A DNA stretch of 64,000 bases from Rhynchonema sp. JSB1_4 (Eukaryota > Nematoda > Chromadorea > Monhysterida > Xyalidae), in the NCBI GenBank assembly GCA_030248065.1, contig JASAMV010004351.1:173970-237969 (forward strand). Reading direction: 5' to 3'. Positions 34,202-44,552 of the stretch are shown here, in pieces. The translations under genes and the position numbers were made by a program. The first letter of the stretch is position 1, and every line of letters begins with the position of its first letter. The notes below the pieces were generated by a model that saw nothing but the letters and a program-made list of their open reading frames with translations, was not told the origin of the DNA and searched no databases.

Positions 34202-35066
34202 CCCAATACCCAATACCAATACCGGGTGAGACCCAATACCAATACCAATACCCAATACCAAATCAATACTACTGCAGTGCCTGGTATTGGGTTTGGTATT
34301 GGGTTGGTATTGGTATTGAGTATTGGGTTGGTATTGGTATTGGGTATTGGGTATTGGTCTTAGTTTTGGTTTGGTATTGGGTTTTTGGTCTGGTATTGGG
34401 TTGGTATTGGGTTTGGTATTGGTTTGGTATTGGGTTTTGAGTCAGGTATTGGGTTTGGTATTGGTTTGGTATTGGGTTTTCCTGGATTAGTATTGGGTAT
34501 TGGTTTTGACCCAATACCTGGGCAAACCCCATACCAATACCCAATACCAATACCAGGCCAGCTTCAATACCAATACCCAATACCCAATACCAGAATTAGA
34601 CCCAACCCAATACCAATACCAAGCACTGGTATTGGTATCAGGGTTTTTTTTTTCAAAATTCACTGGGTGCAACTTAGGTGCAACCCCCCAATTTTTAGGT
34701 GCAAGCTGGCCAAAGTAGGTGCAACCCCTATTTTGGACAAAAAACGCCAATTTTAGGCTTTTTTGCCAGGTTGTGTGTTCAATGCTATTTGCGTGCTTTT
34801 TGAAGTTCAATAAAGTTGTAACGCAATGAATGCTTTTTCCTTTAGCAAAAGCAAACTTTTCAGGGAAAGTTCAACATCTTGTAGCACATTTTGTACTAGT
34901 TTCATTATTGAGAACCGATTGAGAACAAAACGAAAGTAAAATTTTCATGTCACCATATCCACATTTGGGGGTCACGTACGAGTACGAATCAATTACTTTC
35001 GCTGTTCATTTACTGTGTGGCGTGTGGGTATCTAATACTGTTGTCATGCTCTGCTCTAGTTCTAGT

Positions 35067-35444
35067 CAGTGGGGGGAGGGGAGTCTCCTCCTAAGGTACA
35101 CTAACCGCCGCGACCAAGGTACACTAGTACACTAACCGCCGCACCAGGTACACTAACCGCCGCAATTTTTGCCTAAAATAGGCATTTTTAGCCCAAGATG
35201 GGCATTTTAGGCCTAAAATGGGTAATTTTCAGGTCAATGTTGTCAAAAGTCGCCAAAATACCCTATTTATGGAGAATTTTTTCCAAAAAAGGGCAAAAAT
35301 AGGTCAAATTTTTTACCTCAAAGAAGGACTTTTTCCTGAATTTTGGTCTCCCCCCTTCTTCCCCCCACAGGGAGGTACACTAACCGCCGCACCGACAAAG
35401 TGGGTAGGTTCACTAACCGCCTCGCCGGACCAGGAACTACACTG
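35067..35444 (-). mobile_element. hAT-type MITE family C, older copy in family G
   Basis: The right end CCAGGAACTACACTG is typical of family C; the left end CAGTGGGGGGAGGGG is decayed. Flanks gttctagt and atcctagt share six of eight bases. The interior has tacactaaccgcc words, as in 2389-2793. Confidence 0.7.
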
Positions 35445-35456
35445 ATCCTAGTACAG

Positions 35457-36317
35457 CAGTGTAGTTCGTGGGGGGGGAGGGGGGGTCCCCCCCTCGGGTA
35501 CACTATCTCCCCCTCAGGTGGTACACTATCCCCCTATCTCCCCCTCCGGGTATACTGTCATAAAGAACCGTTCTTTATTTTTCGTGGAAAAAAAACGGTT
35601 TTTTTTCCGAAAAAAAACCGTTTTTTTTCCAAATACTTTTCCAGTACTTAAGAACGTAATTTCGAAAAATATAACAATTTCAGTGCAAAATTTGTTCGAA
35701 GTGACGAGAGTGCTCTTGAAGAGTGTTGAAGTCAGTCGAAAACACTTGGTTTACACGCTTTTTGGCCCATTTTGGGCCGGTTAATTTTTGTGCTCGAGCC
35801 AATTTTTCACTGAAATCGAAAAACTCATCAGTTTTGCATTACAATTTTTTGGAAAAATTGGAATAAAGTACCGATATTTTTCCGATCAAAAACCGAAAAG
35901 GTACCCACGGAAAAATAAATGGAAAAGTATTCGGGTCTCGGAAAAAAAACGGTTTTTTTTCGGTTTTTTTTCCGGAAAAAAAACCGGTTTTTTTTCCGCC
36001 TGCCAGTATACCTCCGGGTACACTATCTCCCCCAATTTTTGCCTAAAATAGGCATTTTTAGGCCTAAAATGGGCATTTTTAGGCCAAAAATGAGTGATTT
36101 TCAGGTCAATGTTCTCAAAAGTCGCCAAAATACCCTTTTTCTGAAGAATTTTTTCCAAAAAGGGGCAAAAATAGGTCAAATTTTCTACCTCAAAAAGTGA
36201 CTTTTTCCCGAATTTGGGTCTTCCCCCCCCCTTCCCCCCCCTCGGGGGTACACTATCTCCCCCTCCGAAAAAAACGGAGGGTCCGCTATCTCCCCCTCCG
36301 GACCAGGAACTACACTG
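35457..36317 (+). mobile_element. hAT-type MITE family C, long copy in family G
   Basis: Ends CAGTGTAGTTCGTGG and, inverted, CAGTGTAGTTCCTGG. TAGTACAG flanks both sides (35449-35456 and 36318-36325), a perfect 8-base duplication. It is twice the family length because of an internal palindrome-rich block (about 35560-36000) of ggaaaaaaacgg/ccgttttttttcc words, perhaps another nested element. Non-coding. Confidence 0.92.
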
Positions 36318-36675
36318 TAGTACAGCATGTATTTGTTTTGAATCTTATCACCAGCACACCAGGTACTAACTGTGTACGAAATCAATCAATCAGATCAATA
36401 TTTTTTGTCGATGTCGACCAAATGCTTCGATGGAATTTATTGGAAGGAATGAAAAGCCGCGCAGCGCATTTTTTTGTTTCTAAGCTTTCCAACCTTAAAA
36501 GATGCTGTATAAATGCTAAATTAAGCAAATAAGGGCCCAAAATTTTAGGTGCAACCTTGCACCTAACCCTGAATTTTTAGGTGCAATTCTGATTTTTTAG
36601 GTGCAAATTGCACCTAAAAAGTGTCTAAAAAAAACTATGATTGGTATTGGTATTGGGTGGTATTGGTATTGGGTA

Positions 36676-37114
36676 CCGTAAAAACCTAAATACAGCCCCC
36701 CCCGGAATAGAGCCCCCCGCCGTAATACAGCCCCCCAAAAAGGGGTCAGTGAATTAATAGAGCCCCCCCCCGGAATAGAGCCCCCCCCCCCCCAAAGTAA
36801 CATCCCCTATACAGTAGTGTATTAAGGCTTGATAGTGGTGCACAGGTACATTTATGCACGTTTGTTGTTCGTTCAGAGCACATCATACGCCTCTTATTGA
36901 CGAATAGACACGAATAAATGCAATTACAAGCGAAAAAACATCCTTTCAAACCCTTTTTTGGGGTTTTTAGGGGTATTTCTGGGAACAATTTTTTCCGGTT
37001 TGGGTCAGTGAATTAATAGAAGCCCCCCCGGAATAGAGCCCCCCCGTAATAGAGCCCCCCCAAAATGGGGTCAGTGAGTTAATAGAGCCCCCCCTTCTAT
37101 TTAGGTTTTTACGG
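36676..37114 (+). mobile_element. Inverted-repeat element family D, copy in family H
   Basis: Ends CCGTAAAAACCTAAATA and exact inverse. TATTGGGTA (9 bases) flanks both sides, but the host is itself a TATTGGG satellite, so the length of the duplication is not diagnostic. The interior is the inverted counterpart of 33417-33855. Non-coding. Confidence 0.75.
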
Positions 37115-37156
37115 TATTGGGTATTGTGCCCACCCATAGTCGGGGGAGCTACCAAG

Positions 37157-37241
37157 CAGAGGTGAGAATCGGCCCGGGCCGGGCCGACCCCAGGACCTCG
37201 TCGGGTCGGGCCGAGGTAACCCGGTCCGATTCCCACCTCTG
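37157..37241 (+). mobile_element. 85-base hAT-type micro-MITE (family E)
   Basis: Ends CAGAGGTGAGAATCGG and, inverted, CAGAGGTGGGAATCGG: fifteen of sixteen match. CTACCAAG is duplicated exactly at both sides (37149-37156 and 37242-37249). The interior is only about 50 bases of ggcccg/cgggtc words. It is among the smallest units one could expect to be mobilised by a hAT transposase. Confidence 0.93.
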
Positions 37242-37524
37242 CTACCAAGGCATGGGCACAATACCTAATCTAAAAATGCCTACCGTAAAAACCTAAATAC
37301 CGTAAAACCTAAAATACAAGGGGGGGGGCTGTATTTTTTCACTGACCCCTTTTAGGGGGCTGTTTTTTTTGGGGGGGGGCTCTATTTTTGGGGGCTGTAT
37401 TTTTTCGCTGCCCAAAATCTCAAAAAATGTTCCCAAAAATGCCCCTCAAATGGAGTTCTGTCAGGGCGTTACTGGTCATTATTGAGTGTTTTTAGGTGCA
37501 GATCTTCCATAAAAGGCTTTACGT

Positions 37525-37930
37525 CATAGTAGTGGCTGGGGGGGGGTTGGGGGGGTTACCCCCCTCACAGTACTTACCTACCACAAAACCCGAGGGGGGT
37601 TGGGGGGTTGAGTACTTACCTCTCACAACTCCAAATCATACCTCTCACAAGCAATTTTATACCTTTTTAAGGCAAAAATCGGTGTTTTTTTATCTTATTT
37701 TCCCAAAAATCGCGCGCTCCGCGCGCAAACCCACCCATAATACCTATTTTTAGGCGATTTTCGGCGAAAATTTTGAAAAAGTACTGTTTTTACCTCAATT
37801 TTTGGCCAAAATTGTATCACAAAAACGGTGTTTTTTCGCCTTTTTGGGTGACCAAAATCATACCTCTCACGCTTCCGGTCCCAACCCCGCATCATACTTA
37901 CCTCCCACACATGGGCCTGCCACTACACTG
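37525..37930 (-). mobile_element. hAT-type MITE family A, copy 2
   Basis: Reverse-orientation copy of 32820-33241: left end CATAGTAGTGGCTGG, right end GCCACTACACTG. CTTTACGT flanks both sides exactly (37517-37524 and 37931-37938). A GCGCGCTCCGCGCGC palindrome is central (about 37711). Non-coding. Confidence 0.93.
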
Positions 37931-38169
37931 CTTTACGTCACCATATACTCAACAACGAACGTTGTACATAATGTGTCGTATGCAAGAACTTGACTTTACG
38001 ACCCCCCAAGCGGGGAATTCCAAGCTGGGGGGGCTGTATTTTTGGGGGGCTCTATTTTTTCACTGACCCCGTTTAGGGGGGGGCTGTATTTTTGGGGGGC
38101 TCTATTTTGGGGGCTCTATTTTAGGGAATACGGTACAGCCCCCCCGGAATAGAGCCCCCCGCAATACAG

Positions 38170-38972
38170 CAGAGGTGGGAATCGGGCCGGGTTACCTCGG
38201 CCCGGCCCGGCCCGGCCCGGCCCGACAGTTCGGGCCGGGAAGTCCAGCCCGGCCCGGCCCGATTTTTTCGGCCCGACTTTTTCTGATGATATTTCGAAGA
38301 AAATTTTCTGGTGCAAAAATTACTGTTTTTTTTGGTTTAGAAACACCTGATAATCATGGAAGTCGGTACTAATTTGCAGAATCGCGAGAAATTTTAACAA
38401 ATTCAGCCCAAAAATCAATAATCAAAAAATCACGATTTTTTTATTGAAATTCGATGATGTCGGGCCTTTTCGGGCCGGCCACCCCGGTCCGGCCCGGCCC
38501 GACATTCCGGAAAGTCGGCCCGGCCCGGCCCGACCGTTCGGGCCGGAAACCTCGGCCCGGTCCGGCCCAGTGTACTTCCTGGGGGGGAGGGGGGTCCCCC
38601 CTCGGGTACACTATCTCCCCCTCAGGTGGTACACTATCCCCCTATCTCCCCCTCCGGGTACACTATCTCCCCCAATTTTTGTCTAAAATAGGCATTTTTA
38701 GGCCTAAAATGGGCATTTTTAGGCCAAAAACGTGTGATTTTCAGGCCAATGTTCTCAAAAGTCGCCAAAATACCCTTTTTCTGAAGAATTTTTTCCAAAA
38801 AGGGGCAAAAATAGGTCAAATTTTCTACCTCAAAAAATGACTTTTTCCTGAATTTATGTCTTCCCCCCTTCCCCCCTCGGGGGTACACTATCTCCCCCTC
38901 CGAAAAAAACGGACGGTCCGCTATCTCCCCCTCCGGACCAGGAACTACACTGGTCCGGCCCGAACGTCTGTG
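38170..38972 (+). mobile_element. hAT-type element family E, split by a nested family-C element
   Basis: The left end is CAGAGGTGGGAATCGG, the right end inverted CACAGACGTTCGGG. CAATACAG flanks both sides (38162-38169 and 38973-38980). Without the insertion it is about 410 bases, very rich in ggcccggcccg at both ends and AT-rich in the middle (38280-38450). Non-coding. Confidence 0.85.
38568..38952 (+). mobile_element. hAT-type MITE family C, copy in family E
   Basis: Ends CAGTGTACTTCCTGG and, inverted, CAGTGTAGTTCCTGG. GTCCGGCC flanks both sides exactly (38560-38567 and 38953-38960). The body is nearly identical to the outer parts of 35457-36317, which suggests recent activity of this subfamily. 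Non-coding. Confidence 0.93.
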
Positions 38973-38980
38973 CAATACAG

Positions 38981-39877
38981 CCCCCCCCAAAAAAAGGGTC
39001 AGTGAATTAATAGAGCCCCCCGGAATAGAGCCCCCCCCCCCCTAAGTAACATACCCTATACAGTAGTGTATTAAGGCTTGAAGTAGTGCGCAGGTACATT
39101 TATGCACGTTTGTTGTTCATTCAGAGCACATAAGATGCCTCTAATTGACGAATAGACACGAATAAATGCGATTACAAGCGAAAAAACATCCTTTCAAACC
39201 CATTTTTAGGGGTTTTTGGGGGTATTTCTGGGAACAATTTTTCAGGTTCAGGTCAGTGAATTAATAGAGGCTCCCCGGAATAGAGCCCCCGTAATAGAGC
39301 CCCCAAAATGGGTCAGTGAATTAATAGAGCCCCCTTCTATTTAGGTTTGACGGTATTTTAGGCAAAAATTGAGGCGGTTAGTGTACTGGCGCGGCGGTTA
39401 GTGTACTAGTGTACCTTGGTCGCGGAGGTTAGTGTACCTTAGGGCTGGGCTAGGGGGGACCCCCCTCCCCCCGGGAACTCACTGCCTGTGCACCACTATC
39501 AAGCCTTGATACACTACTGGATAGGGGATGTTAGGGGGCTCTATTCCGGGGGGCGCTCTATTAACTCACTGACCCCTTTTTGGGGGCTGTATTCCGGGGG
39601 CTGTACTCAGGTTTTTACGGTAAGCATGGGCACAATACCGATTTTAGTGTCTACTGCCGCATTCTGTTGTCGGAAACATAAGCACTGAAATCAGAGGTCG
39701 CAATCGGGCCGGGTTTGGCCGGCCCGGCCCGACCAGAACCCCCAAATCTCCGGCCCGGCCCGAATTTTTGGCTCAGATTTTAACCCAATTTTTGTCATAA
39801 TTTTTGCGATTTTTTGGAGCCTATTTTTTGGTTGAAAATTTATTGTTTTCCATGAAAAGCCGTCAGACAGACAATAC
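38981..39877. repeat. Fragments of families C, D, E and H
   Basis: Family-D body and end words occur at 38981-39360 and 39480-39620. A short family-C fragment (gcggttagtgtac) is at 39370-39480. A family-H start (GCATGGGCACAATACC) is near 39623. A family-E start (CAGAGGTCGCAATCGG) is at about 39692. None is complete, and no gene is present. Confidence 0.6.
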
Positions 39878-40153
39878 CAATGGTGCAGCAGGGGGTGGGG
39901 GTCCCCCCAGGTACAGTAGGTTAGGTAGATTGACGCTCCATCTTGGTACATACAGTAGGTAGGTCGCCGCCCGGCGGCTGCTAGAGTAACTTGCTGTTTT
40001 TGGCTCAAAATGGTATAAAATCGGTAATTTTCACTCCAAACAGGCGAAAAATCGTGCGAAAAGAGCGCTTAGAGTACATTTTCATCAATATCTAGACTTA
40101 AAAAATTTTGTTCGCCCCCTAGCTCGGCCGATACAGTAGGTATTGGTAGCAAT
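39878..40153 (+). mobile_element. hAT-type MITE family F, decayed copy
   Basis: Starts CAATGGTGCAGCAGGGGG, carries gtacagtaggttaggtag and agctcggc words and a weak gcgc core near 40055, and ends near 40153 with ggtagcaatggtg. It matches 14951-15228 in layout. No target duplication found. Confidence 0.55.
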
Positions 40154-40348
40154 GGTGTGGCCAAATGAAAAACTTTGCACTTTTGGTCGATTTTTTAGCC
40201 ATTTTGAACCAAAAAGGGTACTCTTTGGGTGGGGTGAAATTTGGGAAATGTTGGGGGAGATGTTGTTGATGTATAGTTTATTTCCCCCTACTTTCAGAAG
40301 GCGCTCGGGCTTTAGTGCCAACTGAAATGAAGAGCCGCACTTAACGAA

Positions 40349-42002
<1,654 letters not shown>

Positions 42003-42084
42003 AAAGAACTGAAAAGGTGGCACACTGTAACAATGTACATAGTCAGTAATGCACACTCGCTATTACCTACCAAGCACTGTGAAT

Positions 42085-42090
42085 AATAAA
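42085..42090 (+). terminator. Candidate LC3 polyadenylation signal
   Basis: AATAAA, 83 bases after the LC3 stop codon and in AT-rich sequence. Position fits a cleavage signal; no transcript evidence is available. Confidence 0.4.
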
Positions 42091-43082
42091 TAATTGTTGC
42101 ATGACACCCACATACCTGTTGCTGCTGGCACTGTATTGTGATTTTTAAGAGAAAAAGTGGCTATTTTTGTCAGTCAACCAGTCAAATGTAACATAAAGGC
42201 GTTGTTGAGTGCTTTCATTGTGTTTAACTAGGATCGGGTAGCTGATACCGCAACCACGGTTCTTTTGTTCTGGCGTTCTGGCTGCTGTTTTACAACCAAC
42301 TTCCGCGGCAAACTTGTTTTTGCGTTCACATCAAGCAAAATTGATATTTCGCAGCTTGTTATTACTTTCTTAATCTTTTCAGTAAAATATTCCATTTTAT
42401 GTTATTTTTTATGGTTTTGACCGTATCTGGCATGCGTTTCACAGTTTTTATTGTGACTTATGCGCTGAAGTTCTACTCAGGTCAACAAATGTAAAAATTT
42501 TTAAGGTTCGGGACACGAGATTCGCAGCAAGGACCATCCCGGGCCAGATCTAGTGCGATTCCAGTTTTGCTGGCCGCATCTGCGAGTTTTCTTGTCCCCA
42601 TATTCTCTTTTCTCAACTGTAATGTTTCTTTTGTGTAGGATTGCCAATTCTGTGCCCACGTGATTGGCCTGGCCTGAGTAGTCGGTTTGTGAGATTCTGA
42701 ATCTTTCCCTGCTTAGTTCACTCAATGTTATCGAGCCGGTGCAGATTCAGCGTTCTCTCAAGTCGAGCCTGATTCAGGTTTTACTTACTCTCTTCTTGTG
42801 TACACTGAATTGTGTTTCCAGCAATTAATAATGTCAAAGCATCCGTGATTTGCTTGCGTTTTTTTATCGTGATGTTTCAATTGATCTGCGCCTGTACAGA
42901 TGTACATAATACGTGAGTCTGAGTGTGCATAAACCGTGGTGTGTACGATCGTTGTCTGTTATGTATCGGAAAGACTGGGTCGATGAGCTCCAAGCAGCTT
43001 CCATCGAAGACTGCCATTATTGCTCAATCGTGTTTGGTTTTTTTCACTGTTTAAATCTTGTTATAAATTTTTGCAGCACATC
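42091..43082. other. Intergenic, LC3 to TBRG1-like gene
   Basis: No gene or repeat recognised. An acceptor-like tttttgcag just before 43077 suggests that the next gene has a non-coding first exon somewhere here. Confidence 0.4.
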
Positions 43083-44308
43083 ATGTCCACTAACAACCTG
43101 CCTGGTTCGATTGATCAGTCCGGCCAACCGAGTTCTGTGTATTTCACCACTGAGACTGCGCCGTTGACCTCGGCCACACCAACTACCAGCGCCAATGTTG
43201 TTGGGGCACCGTCGTCTGGGGCAGCGAGGTTTGGTTGCCTTTTACTTTTTCGAAAACGCTGCATACGATGTGATCTTTGTACGTTTGTAGATCTCGTCCG
43301 AAAGCCTCCCGTCCTGTGGGTCGACACGAGCCCGCCATCGGTGGCGTATTGACGGCACCGCCAAAGCCAAAACGATCGAGAAACAGACCGAAGAAATCGA
43401 CTGCTACGAGTATTGGTCTGTTCTGACTGTGATTTATGTTTCATTCATTGTGCAGCTTTCTTCAATCTGATGTTTCATGGCAGGCAGTGCCAATGTTGTG
43501 ACGACAACGACTGCTCTGAACACAAGTGCATCTGCCAAGCCACCCAGTACCGGTGGCAACCCACCATCATCACAACAGCCACAATCATCGAATAAGGCAG
43601 CTGGTCAAAGAAGACCCAATCATCCGCAATTGACCAAAGCACAGCAAATCGAACAATTGTATATCAGAAAACGAGCATTATTGAAGCGAGCGGTGCGCGC
43701 GTTGGTTTATGTAAGTGTCTGTTGTGGTTTATTCATATTTCAGTACTAAGATTTCCATCTTTCTGGCGGCGTGTTGATGTTAGCATTGTGATTGGGTGGG
43801 ACGAACAACGATAGATGTGACTAAATATGCCATTTGCTGCAGAAAAATGCAGCCTTGTGTGACGAAGTGGCCAGGCTGCACCAGCGCATTGCTACCGCTG
43901 AGGAAGACACAAAGTGAGTTGTTTTGTAGAATTTTACCATGTTTCGGTCAAACCAAACCAAATGCTGACGCTTGATTTTGATTTGCAGGATCATAATCCG
44001 TCGTCTGTTTCACCACGAACGATTGAAACAACGCAGAGAGGCCAACGCGCTCCGGCGGCAGCAGGTCATTGTGGCTACTTTTTCTCTTTTCCTTCAACAA
44101 AGTTAATTATCCAAATTAAACTTGAGCAAATCAAACGTTTATAATTTGCCGATTATTGCAGGCGAAAGAGCAGAAAGACTTGCTGGCTGCAGCGACTGCT
44201 GCTGCGGGTGTGACCGTGTTTGACGCGGGATCCAGTCTGCTGCAGCACTCGCCAGACGGCGCTCGGGTCGTTGTTGAGGAATTGTCGAACTCAAGTCATG
44301 CTTTTTGA
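43083..44308 (+). CDS. TBRG1/INO80E-like coiled-coil nuclear protein
   Basis: Six exons: 43083-43228, 43291-43409, 43484-43710, 43843-43913, 43989-44064, 44162-44308. The N-terminal half is low-complexity (Ser, Thr, Pro, Gln) with a basic patch PPKPKRSRNRPKK, a likely nuclear signal. Then comes IEQLYIRKRALLKRAVRALV followed by YKNAALCDEVARLHQRI and a basic helix. This recalls the N-terminal coiled-coil shared by TBRG1 (NIAM) and INO80 complex subunit E, in which a KYR.L...L pattern is followed by YEN..L.DE. No FYRN/FYRC domain is visible, so the INO80E type is as likely as TBRG1. It ends in an Ala-rich tail. The start ATG follows a probable 5'UTR intron acceptor. Family by eye only. Confidence 0.6.
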
Positions 44309-44552
44309 TATTATTGTTCGGTTTTGTTATTGTTGGAAAATCTCATTTTTGATTGAATTGCGCTCCTTTCTTGCTGAAAGTTGCTCTATGTTGCATGTGT
44401 TTTGTACATAAAACATTTCGATGGTGCAAAGTTGGTTGCTTGTTTTGTGAGGGTTCTTCACTCGAAGTTCGATGATCTAAAAAATACCTGTGACGTGATT
44501 TTAAGGGCTTCCTTATTTTGGTGTTCCGTTCCCTTCAACCCCATCAGCTCAA

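Larger units (their letters stand above)
34639..36639 (+). mobile_element. hAT-type element family G, 2.0 kb (in family H)
   Basis: Ends CAGGGTTTTTTTT and, inverted, CATAGTTTTTTTT. Subterminal ggtgcaa/ttgcacc words are repeated at both sides. ATTGGTAT flanks both ends (34631-34638 and 36640-36647), a perfect 8-base duplication within the H satellite. Two family-C elements are nested inside. The remaining roughly 760 bases have no credible coding frame. Confidence 0.88.
32810..37138 (+). mobile_element. hAT-type element family H, second copy, split by nested insertions
   Basis: The left end TAGGCCTGGG is at 32810, resuming CACAATACC after an insertion. The right end GTGCCCACCCATA finishes at 37138. 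GTCGGGGG flanks the whole unit (32802-32809 and 37139-37146), a perfect 8-base duplication 4.3 kb apart. Removing the insertions at 32820-33241, 33345-34201, 34639-36639 and 36676-37114 leaves a CCAATACC/GGTATTGG body of roughly 600 bases like the copy at 32069. Confidence 0.9.
37283..39356 (+). mobile_element. Family D element, outer layer of a second nest (tentative)
   Basis: It starts CCGTAAAAACCTAAATA near 37283 and an inverted end (tatttaggtttgacgg) lies near 39340-39356, with gggggctctatt words just inside both ends. Between them are elements at 37525-37930, 38170-38972 and 38568-38952. The right end is imperfect and no target duplication was found, so the outer limits are tentative. 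Confidence 0.5.
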
